Source of the DNA: Streptomyces canus
Lineage (GTDB): Bacteria; Actinomycetota; Actinomycetes; Streptomycetales; Streptomycetaceae
Direction: 5' to 3'
DNA length: 64,000 nucleotides
NCBI RefSeq assembly: GCF_001514145.1
Contig: NZ_KQ948664.1
Span: 54,523-118,522, forward strand
Shown here: in pieces, positions 7,240-14,732 of the stretch
Numbering within the stretch: position 1 is the stretch's first letter
Layout: the number at the start of each line of letters is the position of its first letter
The notes under the pieces: generated by a model
What the model was told of the DNA's origin: nothing
What the model saw: only the letters and a program-made list of their open reading frames with translations
Database searches by the model: none
Position numbers and translations under genes: made by a program

Positions 7240-7694
7240 CGATCTCCTTGGTTCATCGGTGAGGTGCCCCAACTTCTTGGCGGGAGGACGGGCACCTCAG
7301 TCGTTTTCTGACGGCTGCAACCCTAACGCCCGGCACTGACTCGCCAGCACTGAGCGGGAGTTGCCTCAGCAGCATGACAGACCGTCATCGGCGCCGCCCC
7401 ACGCCAACGCCAATCTTCCAAGCAATCAGCGGGGGTAAATGAACGCCTCAGCACCCAAACTGACCATTCAGTAATGCGCTGACGTGCACTTTTGCATTTT
7501 GGATCTGGTGACCGAAGTCACAACCGCATGCGCGTTTCACCTAGGGTTTGATGAACGCCTGGCGTTGTCAGTGCCGCCCCTTATACTGAAGGTTTTTCGC
7601 CCGAACCGAAGAATCAAAAATCCCGATCACCCGGCGTTGTCAGTGCCACCCCTTATCCTGAGAGCTTTTCCCCAAAAACAGGCGAGGATGATCG
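7240..7694. other. non-coding gap with a 38-bp direct repeat
   Basis: About 455 bp, AT-richer than its surroundings, with no convincing gene. It contains two copies of GGCGTTGTCAGTGCC followed by CCCCTTA (7561-7598 and 7633-7670) and an inverted repeat GTGACCGAAGTCAC at 7508-7521. Possibly promoter or regulator-binding DNA for the neighbouring minus-strand genes. Confidence 0.6.
7561..7670. repeat. two direct repeats spaced 72 bp
   Basis: Copies at 7561-7598 and 7633-7670 share GGCGTTGTCAGTGCC, one mismatch, CCCCTTA and a following TTTTC; about 32 of 38 positions match. They do not overlap a gene. Candidate regulator sites or remnants of a small duplication. Confidence 0.6.
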
Positions 7695-8399
7695 TCAGGC
7701 TTCCGGCTTCAGGCCCCCGGCAGTCGCCCCTGTCGGGCGCGGGGCAACATCCGCCGGCATGAGTCGGCTAGTGAAGCCCTCGACGCACAGCCGCTCAAAG
7801 GCGACTACAACGGTGTCTGGTACCTCCTGCTCGATGGCCAGGCCCAACCTCGGGAAGACCAACACTCGTTGCAGGGCGCCCACGATCATGTCGATCACCA
7901 TGCGGGCGTCTCCGATGGAGTCGGCGTACTCCTCCAAGCTCATCCGCGTGGATGCGCACACGACTTCGACCTCAGGCCAGAGCTTCCGCATCATGGCGTA
8001 CGAGCGTCGCTCTTCGTACGGCTTGCTCACGAGCAGGACGGACGAGACAGTGACGTCGGCGTCCGCCAACACCGCTTTCGTGAACTCAATGTTCTCCCCC
8101 GTGTTCGTGGCACGCGGTTCCAGGAGTACAGCCGAGTCGGGAACGCCGAGCTGCAACGCTCGCTCGCGGTAGTGGACGGCTTCACCGCGCGGCATGCGCG
8201 CACGAGTCGTGGGGCTGGTCGCCCCTGTGAAGACGATGACCGGCGCCATGCCCTGGTGGTACAGCTCCGCCGTCACGTCGGCCACACCGAGGTCGTGACT
8301 GCCGAGACCCACGGCCACCGAGCATGGCCGTGGGTCGTGGTGCATGAAGTGGTAGTCCCACAGGAGCCGAGCATCAGCCCATGCCTGTGCCGAGATCAT
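7695..8399 (-). CDS. YdcF-like (DUF218) protein
   Basis: A 234-aa protein with the DUF218/YdcF pattern: VAVGLGSHD near residue 30, then AELYHQGMAPVIVFTGA, RGEAVHYRERALQLGVPDSAVLLEPRA (read in parts) and NTGENIEFTKAVL. In this family the conserved Gly, Asp, Glu and Asn-Thr-x-Glu-Asn residues form a nucleotide- or SAM-binding pocket; some members act in envelope metabolism, but most have no known role. There is no transmembrane segment, so this one is cytosolic. It starts inside the stop codon of the GntR gene (ATGA overlap), so it is co-translated with the repressor. In pSAM2 a Nudix protein occupies a comparable regulatory operon. Confidence 0.8.
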   Translation of the reverse strand: MISAQAWADARLLWDYHFMHHDPRPCSVAVGLGSHDLGVADVTAELYHQGMAPVIVFTGATSPTTRARMPRGEAVHYRERALQLGVPDSAVLLEPRATNTGENIEFTKAVLADADVTVSSVLLVSKPYEERRSYAMMRKLWPEVEVVCASTRMSLEEYADSIGDARMVIDMIVGALQRVLVFPRLGLAIEQEVPDTVVVAFERLCVEGFTSRLMPADVAPRPTGATAGGLKPEA

Positions 8400-9190
8400 T
8401 CCTGCTCCTTCCTGTCCTGTGCCGAGTCGGGAACCTTGAAGTCGTACTCCCACGCGAAGCGAGAAGCCGAGTGAACGCCCACCGCGAACTCCACCGCCGT
8501 GCCATCTGCGGTGTATGTGGTGCGGTGGAGCTCAACTACGGGCTCACCAACGGGGAGCTGTAGGAGCTGCACTTCGTCCGCCGTCGGGATGCGGGCGAAC
8601 AGGGCTTCTCTCATGTGGTCGATCTCGTATCCGGCGTCATACAGGACCCGATATCCGCCGCCGCGGCCGGCGGGGCCCGGGGTGGGGTCAACGATGCGGG
8701 TTCCCTCGACGTGTTCCGGCCTGTAGTAGCTGGTCAGGGTGTGAGTCGGCTGCGTCCCTTCCTTCACGAGTCGGGCGCGCGCGTAGACCTCGGAGCCGAC
8801 TGGGACGCCGAGCCCTTCCGCTACAAGGCTGTTCGCCTGTACCCGGCTCACGGTCTGCGTCTGCTCGTTGCGCTTGTACGCACGGCCCGATGCGACGCGA
8901 TCCGCAATGAACGCAACCTCGTCTCCATCGCGCCACTTCGTCTTGTCGTAGCGGGCGATACCGAGCCGCTTGAGCGGAGTACGCGGCCGCACAACGGTGC
9001 CGTGTCCACGCGTGGACGTCACGAGGCCCTCAGCCTCCAGGGCCTTGTAAGCCTTGTGGACGGTCTCCTTTGAGCCTTCCCCTGCCTCGACTAGCTCTCT
9101 GATCTGGGGCAACTGGGCGCCCGGCGGATACTCACCGCTCTTGATCTGCTCCGCGAACCTGTCCGCCAGGTCGCGCCACTTCGGTGCCAC
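8396..9190 (-). CDS. GntR-family (HutC subfamily) repressor, KorSA-like
   Basis: A 264-aa regulator. The N-terminal winged helix (about residues 1-70) reads LADRFAEQIKSGEYPPGAQLP then KETVHKAYKALEAEGLV; the C-terminal part is a UTRA ligand-binding domain (SEVYARARLV ... YRPEHVEGTRI ... EVQLLQLPVGEPVVELHRTTY, in segments). Start is the GTG at 9190, seven bases after GAGGAG; a longer frame upstream lacks a domain. In pSAM2 the GntR protein KorSA silences the activator of replication and excision. Three near-identical palindromes just upstream make autorepression and control of the divergent transfer operon very likely. Confidence 0.88.
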   Translation of the reverse strand: MAPKWRDLADRFAEQIKSGEYPPGAQLPQIRELVEAGEGSKETVHKAYKALEAEGLVTSTRGHGTVVRPRTPLKRLGIARYDKTKWRDGDEVAFIADRVASGRAYKRNEQTQTVSRVQANSLVAEGLGVPVGSEVYARARLVKEGTQPTHTLTSYYRPEHVEGTRIVDPTPGPAGRGGGYRVLYDAGYEIDHMREALFARIPTADEVQLLQLPVGEPVVELHRTTYTADGTAVEFAVGVHSASRFAWEYDFKVPDSAQDRKEQE

Positions 9191-9223
9191 GCAGAACTCC
9201 TCTCGACGCGAACTAGTGAAACA

Positions 9224-9296
9224 CAGTCCTAGGACTGTTGACAGTCCCAGGACTGCGTGCCATCTTCTTCTCAGGCCGCTCGCAGTCCTAGGACAG
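9224..9296. promoter_or_regulatory. three palindromic operators for the GntR repressor
   Basis: CAGTCCTAGGACTG at 9224-9237 (perfect palindrome), CAGTCCCAGGACTG at 9242-9255 and CAGTCCTAGGACAG at 9283-9296. The first two are spaced 18 bp centre to centre. A TTGACA at 9238-9243 lies exactly between them and could be the -35 box of the rightward promoter, so repressor binding would cover it. The same sites sit 35-105 bp upstream of the repressor start. Confidence 0.82.
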
Positions 9297-9361
9297 CGAG
9301 TCGGAAGGGTCTTCTTTGGGCTGCTTCCAGGCCATGTCGGTTCGGGATAGCTCGCCTCCAT

Positions 9362-9600
9362 GTGGGGCCCTGAACTGGTCGTTCCTTGAGAACTGAATAG
9401 GTGGGCCCCGTCTCCCCGAGTCGAAAAGACGGCCGCGCGGTCTCACTCGCGCACGTTTCTCAACTTCCGCAGCGCCTATGTGGCTCTGCGGCCGGTTGCC
9501 TCCGCCGCTCGTCTCGTACGAGCGGCGCTGAGGGGAGCCGGATCAACCGACTTCAACGGCGCGCGGCCCCGGGTGGCTAGACCCGGGGCCGCTGTTCGGG
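9362..9600 (+). promoter_or_regulatory. structured leader with boxA-like element before the transfer operon
   Basis: The leader contains CCTTGAGAACTGAATAG (9384-9400), very like the boxA-type antitermination element of actinobacterial rrn operons. It is framed by GGGGCCC (9364-9370) and GGGCCCC (9403-9409). Two strong hairpins follow: a 10-bp stem at 9503-9527 (CGCCGCTCGT / ACGAGCGGCG) and a perfect 12-bp stem at 9563-9592 (GCGGCCCCGGGT / ACCCGGGGCCGC). The first gene starts at 9630. This looks like a terminator/antiterminator arrangement, so the operon may be controlled at elongation as well as at initiation. Confidence 0.6.
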
Positions 9601-9629
9601 CCGTTCCACGCTGAGAGGAACACGACCCA

Positions 9630-9899
9630 ATGGACCACATCGTCACTGTTCAGGACGCTGTTACCGCCTTCGCCGACTTCATGGAGCCGACGGATGCGGA
9701 GCTGGACGCGATCGAGCAGGAGATGCCGCTGATCCTGGCGCGCGTCGACCTGCTCGACGCGCAGATCATCACCCTGGACCGCACCCCGACCGAGCTGGAC
9801 ACCCGCCGTATCCGCCGCGCGCGGCGCCGGGTGCTGGTCGAGGGTCTGGCCCTGGTCAACCGCACCGGCGACGTCGCAGCGCCCGGGGGTGTCGCATGA
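9630..9899 (+). CDS. DUF6284-like protein, first gene of the transfer operon
   Basis: An 89-aa acidic helical protein starting MDHIVTVQDAVTAFADFMEP and containing ELDAIEQEMPLILARVDLLD then RRIRRARRRVL. I recognise the pattern of DUF6284 proteins, found at the head of transfer/spread operons of Streptomyces elements; function unknown. Good ribosome-binding site (GAGAGGAA). It overlaps the next gene by four bases (ATGA), so the whole run to 12275 is translationally coupled. Confidence 0.72.
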   Translation: MDHIVTVQDAVTAFADFMEPTDAELDAIEQEMPLILARVDLLDAQIITLDRTPTELDTRRIRRARRRVLVEGLALVNRTGDVAAPGGVA

Positions 9900-10342
9900 G
9901 CACCCTTGAGCAGAGCCTGACGGCCGCGCACGCTGAGGTGAAGGCGGAGATAGCGCGGACCGACAACAAGACGGCGTTGTTGCTGGCGTTCGTCGGTGCG
10001 GTGCTGGCCGGGGCGTGGACGATCGCCCGCGACCTGCCGTTGAACCCGCTCGCCTGCGCCGTGGGCGGACTCGGCATGACGCTGCTGATCGCGGCGGCTG
10101 GTCTGCTGTTGCGTTCCGTGCGCCCCAACCTGTCCGGCCGGCATGGCTTCCCGCTGTGGGCCACGCTCACCCCCGAGCAGATCGGCCAGGCTGTCTCCGG
10201 CGACCTCGCCGCCGACATCGCGGGCCTGTCCCGCCTGGCGGTCGTCAAGTTCACCGGCCTGCGCCGTGCGGTCGACCTCACCCTGACCGGCGGCGCGCTG
10301 CTCGCCCTCGCCCTCCTGATCGTGATCGGCGGTGCGGCATGA
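9896..10342 (+). CDS. Pycsar-effector-TM-like (DUF5706) membrane protein
   Basis: A 148-aa protein. Residues 1-25 are an amphipathic helix ending ARTDNK, followed by transmembrane helices at about 26-45 (TALLLAFVGAVLAGAWTIA), 51-72 and 124-146. The DNK-x-A-x-LLAF-x-G start and the two-plus-one TM layout resemble the PycTM domain, the membrane-disrupting effector of Pycsar anti-phage systems. No cyclic-nucleotide synthase (Pycsar cyclase) is in the window, and in AICEs such genes sit in the transfer operon, so a role in mating or spread is at least as likely as abortive infection. Confidence 0.68.
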   Translation: MSTLEQSLTAAHAEVKAEIARTDNKTALLLAFVGAVLAGAWTIARDLPLNPLACAVGGLGMTLLIAAAGLLLRSVRPNLSGRHGFPLWATLTPEQIGQAVSGDLAADIAGLSRLAVVKFTGLRRAVDLTLTGGALLALALLIVIGGAA

Positions 10343-10533
10343 CGACGACCCCTTCCCCGCGTGGCTGGGAGCTCCTGTTCGTCATGGCGGGGGCGCTAGC
10401 GGCGATGGCCGGTACGACGGCCGCGTTCGTCACGCACGAGCAGGCATGGCGCTACCTGATCGCGGCCGGTTGCTTCGCGCAGTTCCTCGGCTGGGTCCGG
10501 CACGGCCGGCGCCTGAGGGGTGGTGCCCGATGA
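10339..10533 (+). CDS. 64-aa membrane protein of the transfer operon
   Basis: Starts at the ATG overlapping the previous stop (ATGA). Two hydrophobic segments, WELLFVMAGALAAMAGTTAA and WRYLIAAGCFAQFLGW, then a basic tail RHGRRLRGGAR. No named family recognised. Its place between the PycTM-like and DUF2637 genes suggests it is one of the small spread-type proteins that move element DNA between compartments of the recipient mycelium. Confidence 0.65.
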   Translation: MTTTPSPRGWELLFVMAGALAAMAGTTAAFVTHEQAWRYLIAAGCFAQFLGWVRHGRRLRGGAR

Positions 10534-11432
10534 ACCGCACGGGCCGTATCGCTCTCGTCCTGGCCCTGGTGGTCGTGGTCGGCATGGCGTTCCGGGTCTC
10601 TTGGAACGCGCTGCGGGACATCGCCAACGCGGTCGGAGCGGACCAGACCGCCGCCACCCTCTACCCGTTCGTGGTCGACGGACTGATGGCGCTCGCCCTA
10701 GTCGCCACGCTCGTTCTGGTCGACCGCGACCGGACGTTCGCGCTGCGGGTGCTGGGCACCTACACCGCCGCCTCGCTGGTCCTCAACTACGTGCACGGCC
10801 TGGTCCCCGCCCTGCACGGCGCCACGGTCGACTGGGGACGGCTCGCCGACTGGGACCCCGCCAACTGGGCCCTGGTCCTGCTCGCCACCTCGCTTCCGGT
10901 CGGGTCGATCTACTTCGGTTCCGACCTGGTCGCCAAGGTCCTTCATCACCGCCCCGCCCCGGCCCCGGAGCCGATTCCGACCCCAGGAATGAATGCGGAG
11001 GAATCGACCGAGAACACAACGAAACGGTCTATGGCTGAGCTGCGGGAATCGAGCCCGGCTCCAGTCGTGGCGCTGTCCCGTCTCGCGGTGCCGGAACCGG
11101 TCGCGATCGACCTGGGCAAGTCGATCCTTCCGCTCAAGCCGATGCCCGCCATCCCCGCCCCGACCCCGGCGCCTGTAGAGGTTCCGGCGGGGCGGACCGT
11201 CGCTGCCGATGCGACTCCGCCGCGTGGGGTGACTGGTCGGGTTCCCGACGCTGCCCGATCGCCCCGGCCCAAGCGCACCGCCGATCAGTTGCTCACTGAG
11301 GCACGGTCGGCGACGGCTGGTTGGCCGGACGCGAAGGTGACCGGCGAGGGCATCCGCCGCGCGATCCACACCTCACCGGCCAACGCCCGCAAGCTGCGTG
11401 ACACGCTGCTCGCCGAACGCGCCGCGACCTGA
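10530..11432 (+). CDS. DUF2637 membrane protein (SpdB-like)
   Basis: A 300-aa protein. Four transmembrane helices (about residues 6-22, 43-65, 72-90, 112-130) form the DUF2637 domain, with VSWNALRDIA and NYVHGLVPALHG between them. The C-terminal half is Pro/Ala-rich and ends in a basic helical domain (ADQLLTEARSATAGWPD ... GIRRAIHTSPANARKLRDTL) that may bind DNA. DUF2637 proteins accompany FtsK-type Tra in Streptomyces plasmids and AICEs and are thought to act in intramycelial spread. ATGA overlap with the preceding gene. Confidence 0.8.
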   Translation: MNRTGRIALVLALVVVVGMAFRVSWNALRDIANAVGADQTAATLYPFVVDGLMALALVATLVLVDRDRTFALRVLGTYTAASLVLNYVHGLVPALHGATVDWGRLADWDPANWALVLLATSLPVGSIYFGSDLVAKVLHHRPAPAPEPIPTPGMNAEESTENTTKRSMAELRESSPAPVVALSRLAVPEPVAIDLGKSILPLKPMPAIPAPTPAPVEVPAGRTVAADATPPRGVTGRVPDAARSPRPKRTADQLLTEARSATAGWPDAKVTGEGIRRAIHTSPANARKLRDTLLAERAAT

Positions 11433-11779
11433 TGGGCTCGCTTCCGGTGTTCCGGTGGCGCCTGGCACCCGACGGCTACGCCACTCGCCGACAGCTTCGG
11501 GCGCTCGACTTGCGCCCCGGTGGTCAGGACGTGGCCGCACAGCTCGAACGGCCGCGCCGCCGCCGGGGCCCGCTGGTCGCCTACCTCTACCGCGTCGACC
11601 TGGCCAAACCGGTCCGCCCGATGACCCCGGCACGGTGGGCGGCCCTGGCCAAAGCCAACACCGCGCGCCGCACCTGCCCCGAGTGCCGGCGGGATGCCGG
11701 ATACGTCATCCCGCCCTCGCTCGGCATGTGCGTGACCTGCGCCTTCCCCGACAACTCCCCCTCCCTGAGGAGTGCTTGA
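11432..11779 (+). CDS. RRQRL-motif zinc-binding-type small protein
   Basis: A 115-aa protein with the N-terminal motif ATRRQLRALDL, a central segment VAYLYRVDLAKPVRPMT and the Cys set CPECRRDAGY ... MCVTC, which should bind one zinc ion. This matches AICE proteins annotated as RRQRL-motif zinc-binding proteins; function unknown. Starts at the last base of the previous stop codon region (TGATG overlap), so it is coupled to the DUF2637 gene. Confidence 0.75.
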   Translation: MGSLPVFRWRLAPDGYATRRQLRALDLRPGGQDVAAQLERPRRRRGPLVAYLYRVDLAKPVRPMTPARWAALAKANTARRTCPECRRDAGYVIPPSLGMCVTCAFPDNSPSLRSA

Positions 11780-11781
11780 CC

Positions 11782-12102
11782 ATGAGCAAGCCCAACACCC
11801 GTCGCCTGGACAAAGAGATCAGGCTGACAGAGCGCAAGCTGGAAGCGGTCCGCAACGAGGAGATGTGGCCCCTGACCAGCTCGGAACGGCGTCAGGTCAT
11901 GGGCGCCCTGGTCGGCGGTTCGTACCGCGTCCTGCGCAGCAAGAACCCGGGCCGCGCGGAACGCAAGCTGGAGAGCATGTGGCAGTCGGTGCAGACCCGA
12001 CTGATCGCCGAAATGACCGCGCTTCAGACCGAGCGTCAGCGCATCGTCAACGAGGCCGCCACCGCCAAGGCCGCCAAGAAGTCCTCCGGCTGGATGTGGT
12101 GA
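11782..12102 (+). CDS. 106-aa helical hypothetical protein of the transfer operon
   Basis: A highly charged, helix-rich protein (RRLDKEIRLTERKLEAVRNE ... RAERKLESMWQ ... MTALQTERQRIVNEAATAKA) with probable coiled-coil character and the tail SSGWMW. Start is the ATG at 11782 just after the RRQRL gene stop, with GAGGAGTG upstream. Commonly seen in this position of Streptomyces elements, but I know of no assigned role. Confidence 0.65.
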   Translation: MSKPNTRRLDKEIRLTERKLEAVRNEEMWPLTSSERRQVMGALVGGSYRVLRSKNPGRAERKLESMWQSVQTRLIAEMTALQTERQRIVNEAATAKAAKKSSGWMW

Positions 12103-12275
12103 GCGTGGCCGCCCTGGTCACGCCGCCGGGCGAGTGCCCGCAGTGCTGGGAGCACGCCCACAACAAGCGCATCCACCGCCGCCTCAAGCCGCGCGAGGAC
12201 TGCAAGCCGTGTGTGGACCACATGGTCAACGGCTGCCCGTACCTCGTGCCCAAGAAGAAGTCGAGCTGGTGGTGA
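12099..12275 (+). CDS. 58-aa Cys-rich protein (pRL2-8-like)
   Basis: Starts at a GTG overlapping the preceding stop (GTGA). The sequence PPGECPQCWEHAHNKRIHR, then LKPREDCKPCVDHMVNGCP, has two CxxC pairs plus His residues and so looks like a single small zinc ribbon, ending in a basic KKKSSWW tail. It resembles short plasmid-borne proteins of the pRL2-8 type. The function is unknown; DNA or protein binding during transfer is a guess. Confidence 0.62.
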   Translation: MSVAALVTPPGECPQCWEHAHNKRIHRRLKPREDCKPCVDHMVNGCPYLVPKKKSSWW

Positions 12276-12410
12276 CCGCGCCCACCCGCGTCCTTCCCGC
12301 CGCGTGATGCGCGGCCTGCCGGGACGGGCCGTCCCTGCCACGGACCCGGCCCGCCCCGGCACCCTCCCGCAATGTGTGCCCCTGCTCGGGGCAGTCAGGA
12401 GAACTCCAGC

Positions 12411-14528
12411 ATGACCGAGCACGCCGTAAGCCTCCGCAAGGCCACCGAAACCCCTGATGAGGGCGCGTCGGTGACCACCCTGACCGTCGTACCGGACCCG
12501 GCCCCGGCCACGCCCATACCGCTGTGGGTGCGCTCCGGACGGGCCGTCAAGACCGTCGTCACGCACGAGACCACCAAGACCGTCGTGCGGGCCGCCGCCC
12601 GTCACGGTCTCTACACCGTCAACGGGGGCCGGATCGTGGCCCGCCGGACCTGGGACGGTAAGACCGGAGCTCGCTACGAGCGCATGCTTCGGGCCGCCGA
12701 GGCCGCCGGGAACTACGAGGTGGCGGAGGAGTGGGAGGAGCGTCTCCAGCGCTTCCGCGACGCACGCCACCGCCGCCGCATGGACCTACTCCACTCCCCG
12801 GTGGACGTTGCCAAGGGCGTCGGGGTCGGCGTCGGCATGAGCATCGGCGTGCTGGTCGCGCTCGGGGTCGTGATGGCCATCAACAACCACGACATCACCG
12901 ACGTCATCACCCCCCTTGCGGCCACCATCGAGTTCATCGGCCTGCTGATCAGGATCGTGCAGGTCGTGTGGGGTCCCGCCCTCACCATCGGCCCGCTCCT
13001 GGCCCTGTTGGGCATGTGGGCGGTCGGCAGCAAGCAGCAGGCCGCCCCCGCTTGGGTCATGCCCGCCAACGTCCGCAACAGCGAGGGGGAGCCGATCACC
13101 CCGTCCATCGTCATCAAGGCCCTGCGCGATCTCGGCATCCCCGCGATGCGAAAGGCGATCACGGAGATGGGCGACGCCGGCGCATCCATGCTGGGTCCGA
13201 TCCGGATCGCCGGATGCGGTGTCGAGGTCGACGTCACGCTTCCCTCGGGGGTGTCGACGAACGAGGTGCAGCAGCGCCGCCGCAAGCTCGCGGAGAACCT
13301 GACCCGGCACGAACACGAGGTGTTCATCACGATCCCGCAGGCCGCCCGCACGGTCCGGCTGTGGGTTGCCGACTCCGGGGCGCTGGACGAGCCGATCGGC
13401 CCGTCCCCGCTGGTCACCGACGAGTCGATGACCGCCGACTACGCCAAGGGCCGTGCCCCCTGGGGTCAGGATCTGCGTGGTGATGCGGCGGCCCTGTCGC
13501 TGTATCAGCGGCACCTGCTCATCACCGGCCTGTCCAACCAGGGCAAGACGGTCGCGCTGCGTTCCCTCGCGCTGTGGTTGGCGCTGGACAAGTCGGTGCG
13601 CTTCCTGATGGGCGACCTCAAGGGTGTGGGTGACTGGGCCATGTTCGACGGCCTCGCCGACACCCTCATCCAGGGGCCGACGGATGAGCACGTGATCCAG
13701 GTGACCGAGATGGTCGAAGGCGCCGTCGACGAGATGAACCGCCGCATCATGGCCCCGCCCGGAACGCAGTTCCCGCCCCTGATCGTGCTGGTCGACGAGG
13801 CACAGGTGGCGTTCATGTGCCCCGTCAAGGACGACGAGAAGCGCCCCTACGGCGGCTCCAAGGCCAACTCCCGCTACTACATGGCCGTCCGTAAGATCCA
13901 CAACCAGGGCCGTGCCGTGAACGTGCTGATGTGGCAGGGCACCCAGGACCCCACCAACGAGAACCTGCCCAAGCTGGTCCGCGAGGGCGCCCACACTCGC
14001 GCCTCTCTCGCCCTGGGCACGGAGTCTCAGGCGCGGATGGCGCTGGGGGACAAGGCGGTCGACGGCGGCGCCGCCCCCAACCTGCTCCGCCCCGGCCTGG
14101 ACCGCGGAACGCTGGTCGTCGCATCCGACGGCATCGCCATCCCCGCCGGACAGGCGTCCATCACCGTGCGCACGCACTACATCGACGACGACGGCGCCGT
14201 GGCCATCACCGACCGCGCCAAGGCCCTGCGCGACGGCGTCACCACACTGACCGTCATCGAGCGGGGCGAGGACCGCGACCCGCTCGCCGACATCGCCTCC
14301 GTCGTCGGCACTGCGGAGCGGGTGCGCACGAAGGACGTCCTGTCCCGGCTCGGCACGCTCAACGCCGACGCATACGGCGGCTGGTCGTTCATCGACCTCA
14401 AGCGCGTCCTCGACGGCACCGGAGCCGAGCCCTACAAGTCCGACGGCGTCATGGTCGTGGGCCGCGACCGCCTCGCCCGCGCCCTCGCCAACCGCGACGA
14501 CGAAGGTTCCGCTTCCGCCGCCGGATAG
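12411..14528 (+). CDS. FtsK/SpoIIIE-type conjugal transfer translocase Tra
   Basis: A 705-aa ATPase that moves double-stranded element DNA into the recipient, the single essential transfer protein of Streptomyces elements. N-terminal soluble part, two membrane segments (about residues 138-160 and 178-205), then the motor domain: Walker A GLSNQGKTV at about 372, the FtsK-like SVRFLMGDLKGVGDWAMFDG, and Walker B LIVLVDEAQ at about 460. The C-terminal residues (about 630-705: KDVLSRLGTLNADAYGGWSF onward) look like the winged-helix domain that reads clt repeats. Start chosen at MTEHAV after CAGGAG; an upstream in-frame ATG lacks a ribosome-binding site. Confidence 0.93.
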   Translation: MTEHAVSLRKATETPDEGASVTTLTVVPDPAPATPIPLWVRSGRAVKTVVTHETTKTVVRAAARHGLYTVNGGRIVARRTWDGKTGARYERMLRAAEAAGNYEVAEEWEERLQRFRDARHRRRMDLLHSPVDVAKGVGVGVGMSIGVLVALGVVMAINNHDITDVITPLAATIEFIGLLIRIVQVVWGPALTIGPLLALLGMWAVGSKQQAAPAWVMPANVRNSEGEPITPSIVIKALRDLGIPAMRKAITEMGDAGASMLGPIRIAGCGVEVDVTLPSGVSTNEVQQRRRKLAENLTRHEHEVFITIPQAARTVRLWVADSGALDEPIGPSPLVTDESMTADYAKGRAPWGQDLRGDAAALSLYQRHLLITGLSNQGKTVALRSLALWLALDKSVRFLMGDLKGVGDWAMFDGLADTLIQGPTDEHVIQVTEMVEGAVDEMNRRIMAPPGTQFPPLIVLVDEAQVAFMCPVKDDEKRPYGGSKANSRYYMAVRKIHNQGRAVNVLMWQGTQDPTNENLPKLVREGAHTRASLALGTESQARMALGDKAVDGGAAPNLLRPGLDRGTLVVASDGIAIPAGQASITVRTHYIDDDGAVAITDRAKALRDGVTTLTVIERGEDRDPLADIASVVGTAERVRTKDVLSRLGTLNADAYGGWSFIDLKRVLDGTGAEPYKSDGVMVVGRDRLARALANRDDEGSASAAG

Positions 14529-14710
14529 CAGGGAGGCGCACCCGCCCGGGGCAGGGAGGCAGGGAGAACTCCCTGAATGCCTCCCTGCCTCACCTCCCTG
14601 GCCCTGACCTGCACAAAGGATCAACCAGGGAGGCAGGGAGGCATCCCAGGTCAGCCCCCGAAAGCCCCCTCAGAAGCACCCCCTCAAGGGGGTGCTTCTG
14701 CCTCCCTGGC
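14528..14710. repeat. cluster of GGGAGGCA repeats, candidate clt transfer locus
   Basis: The element GCAGGGAGGC occurs at 14528-14537 and 14551-14560, CAGGGAGGCAGGGAG at 14552-14566 and 14626-14640, and reversed GCCTCCCTG at 14579-14587 and 14700-14708; further CTCCCTG copies lie between. The cluster begins at the tra stop codon. In Streptomyces plasmids TraB recognises short repeats (TRS) in a clt locus next to tra, so this is the best clt candidate in the element. A separate hairpin (GAAGCACCCCCT / AGGGGGTGCTTC) lies at 14672-14698. Confidence 0.6.
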
Positions 14711-14732
14711 CCACCTTCGGAAGGGATTCCGC

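Noticed and set aside
12786..14624. A 612-aa minus-strand frame opposite the Tra gene
   Set aside because: Low-complexity antisense of the FtsK-type gene; no ribosome-binding site and no recognisable fold.
14528..14710. CRISPR array suggested by the short repeats
   Set aside because: Units are only 8-15 bp, occur in both orientations and at irregular spacing, and no cas genes are present.
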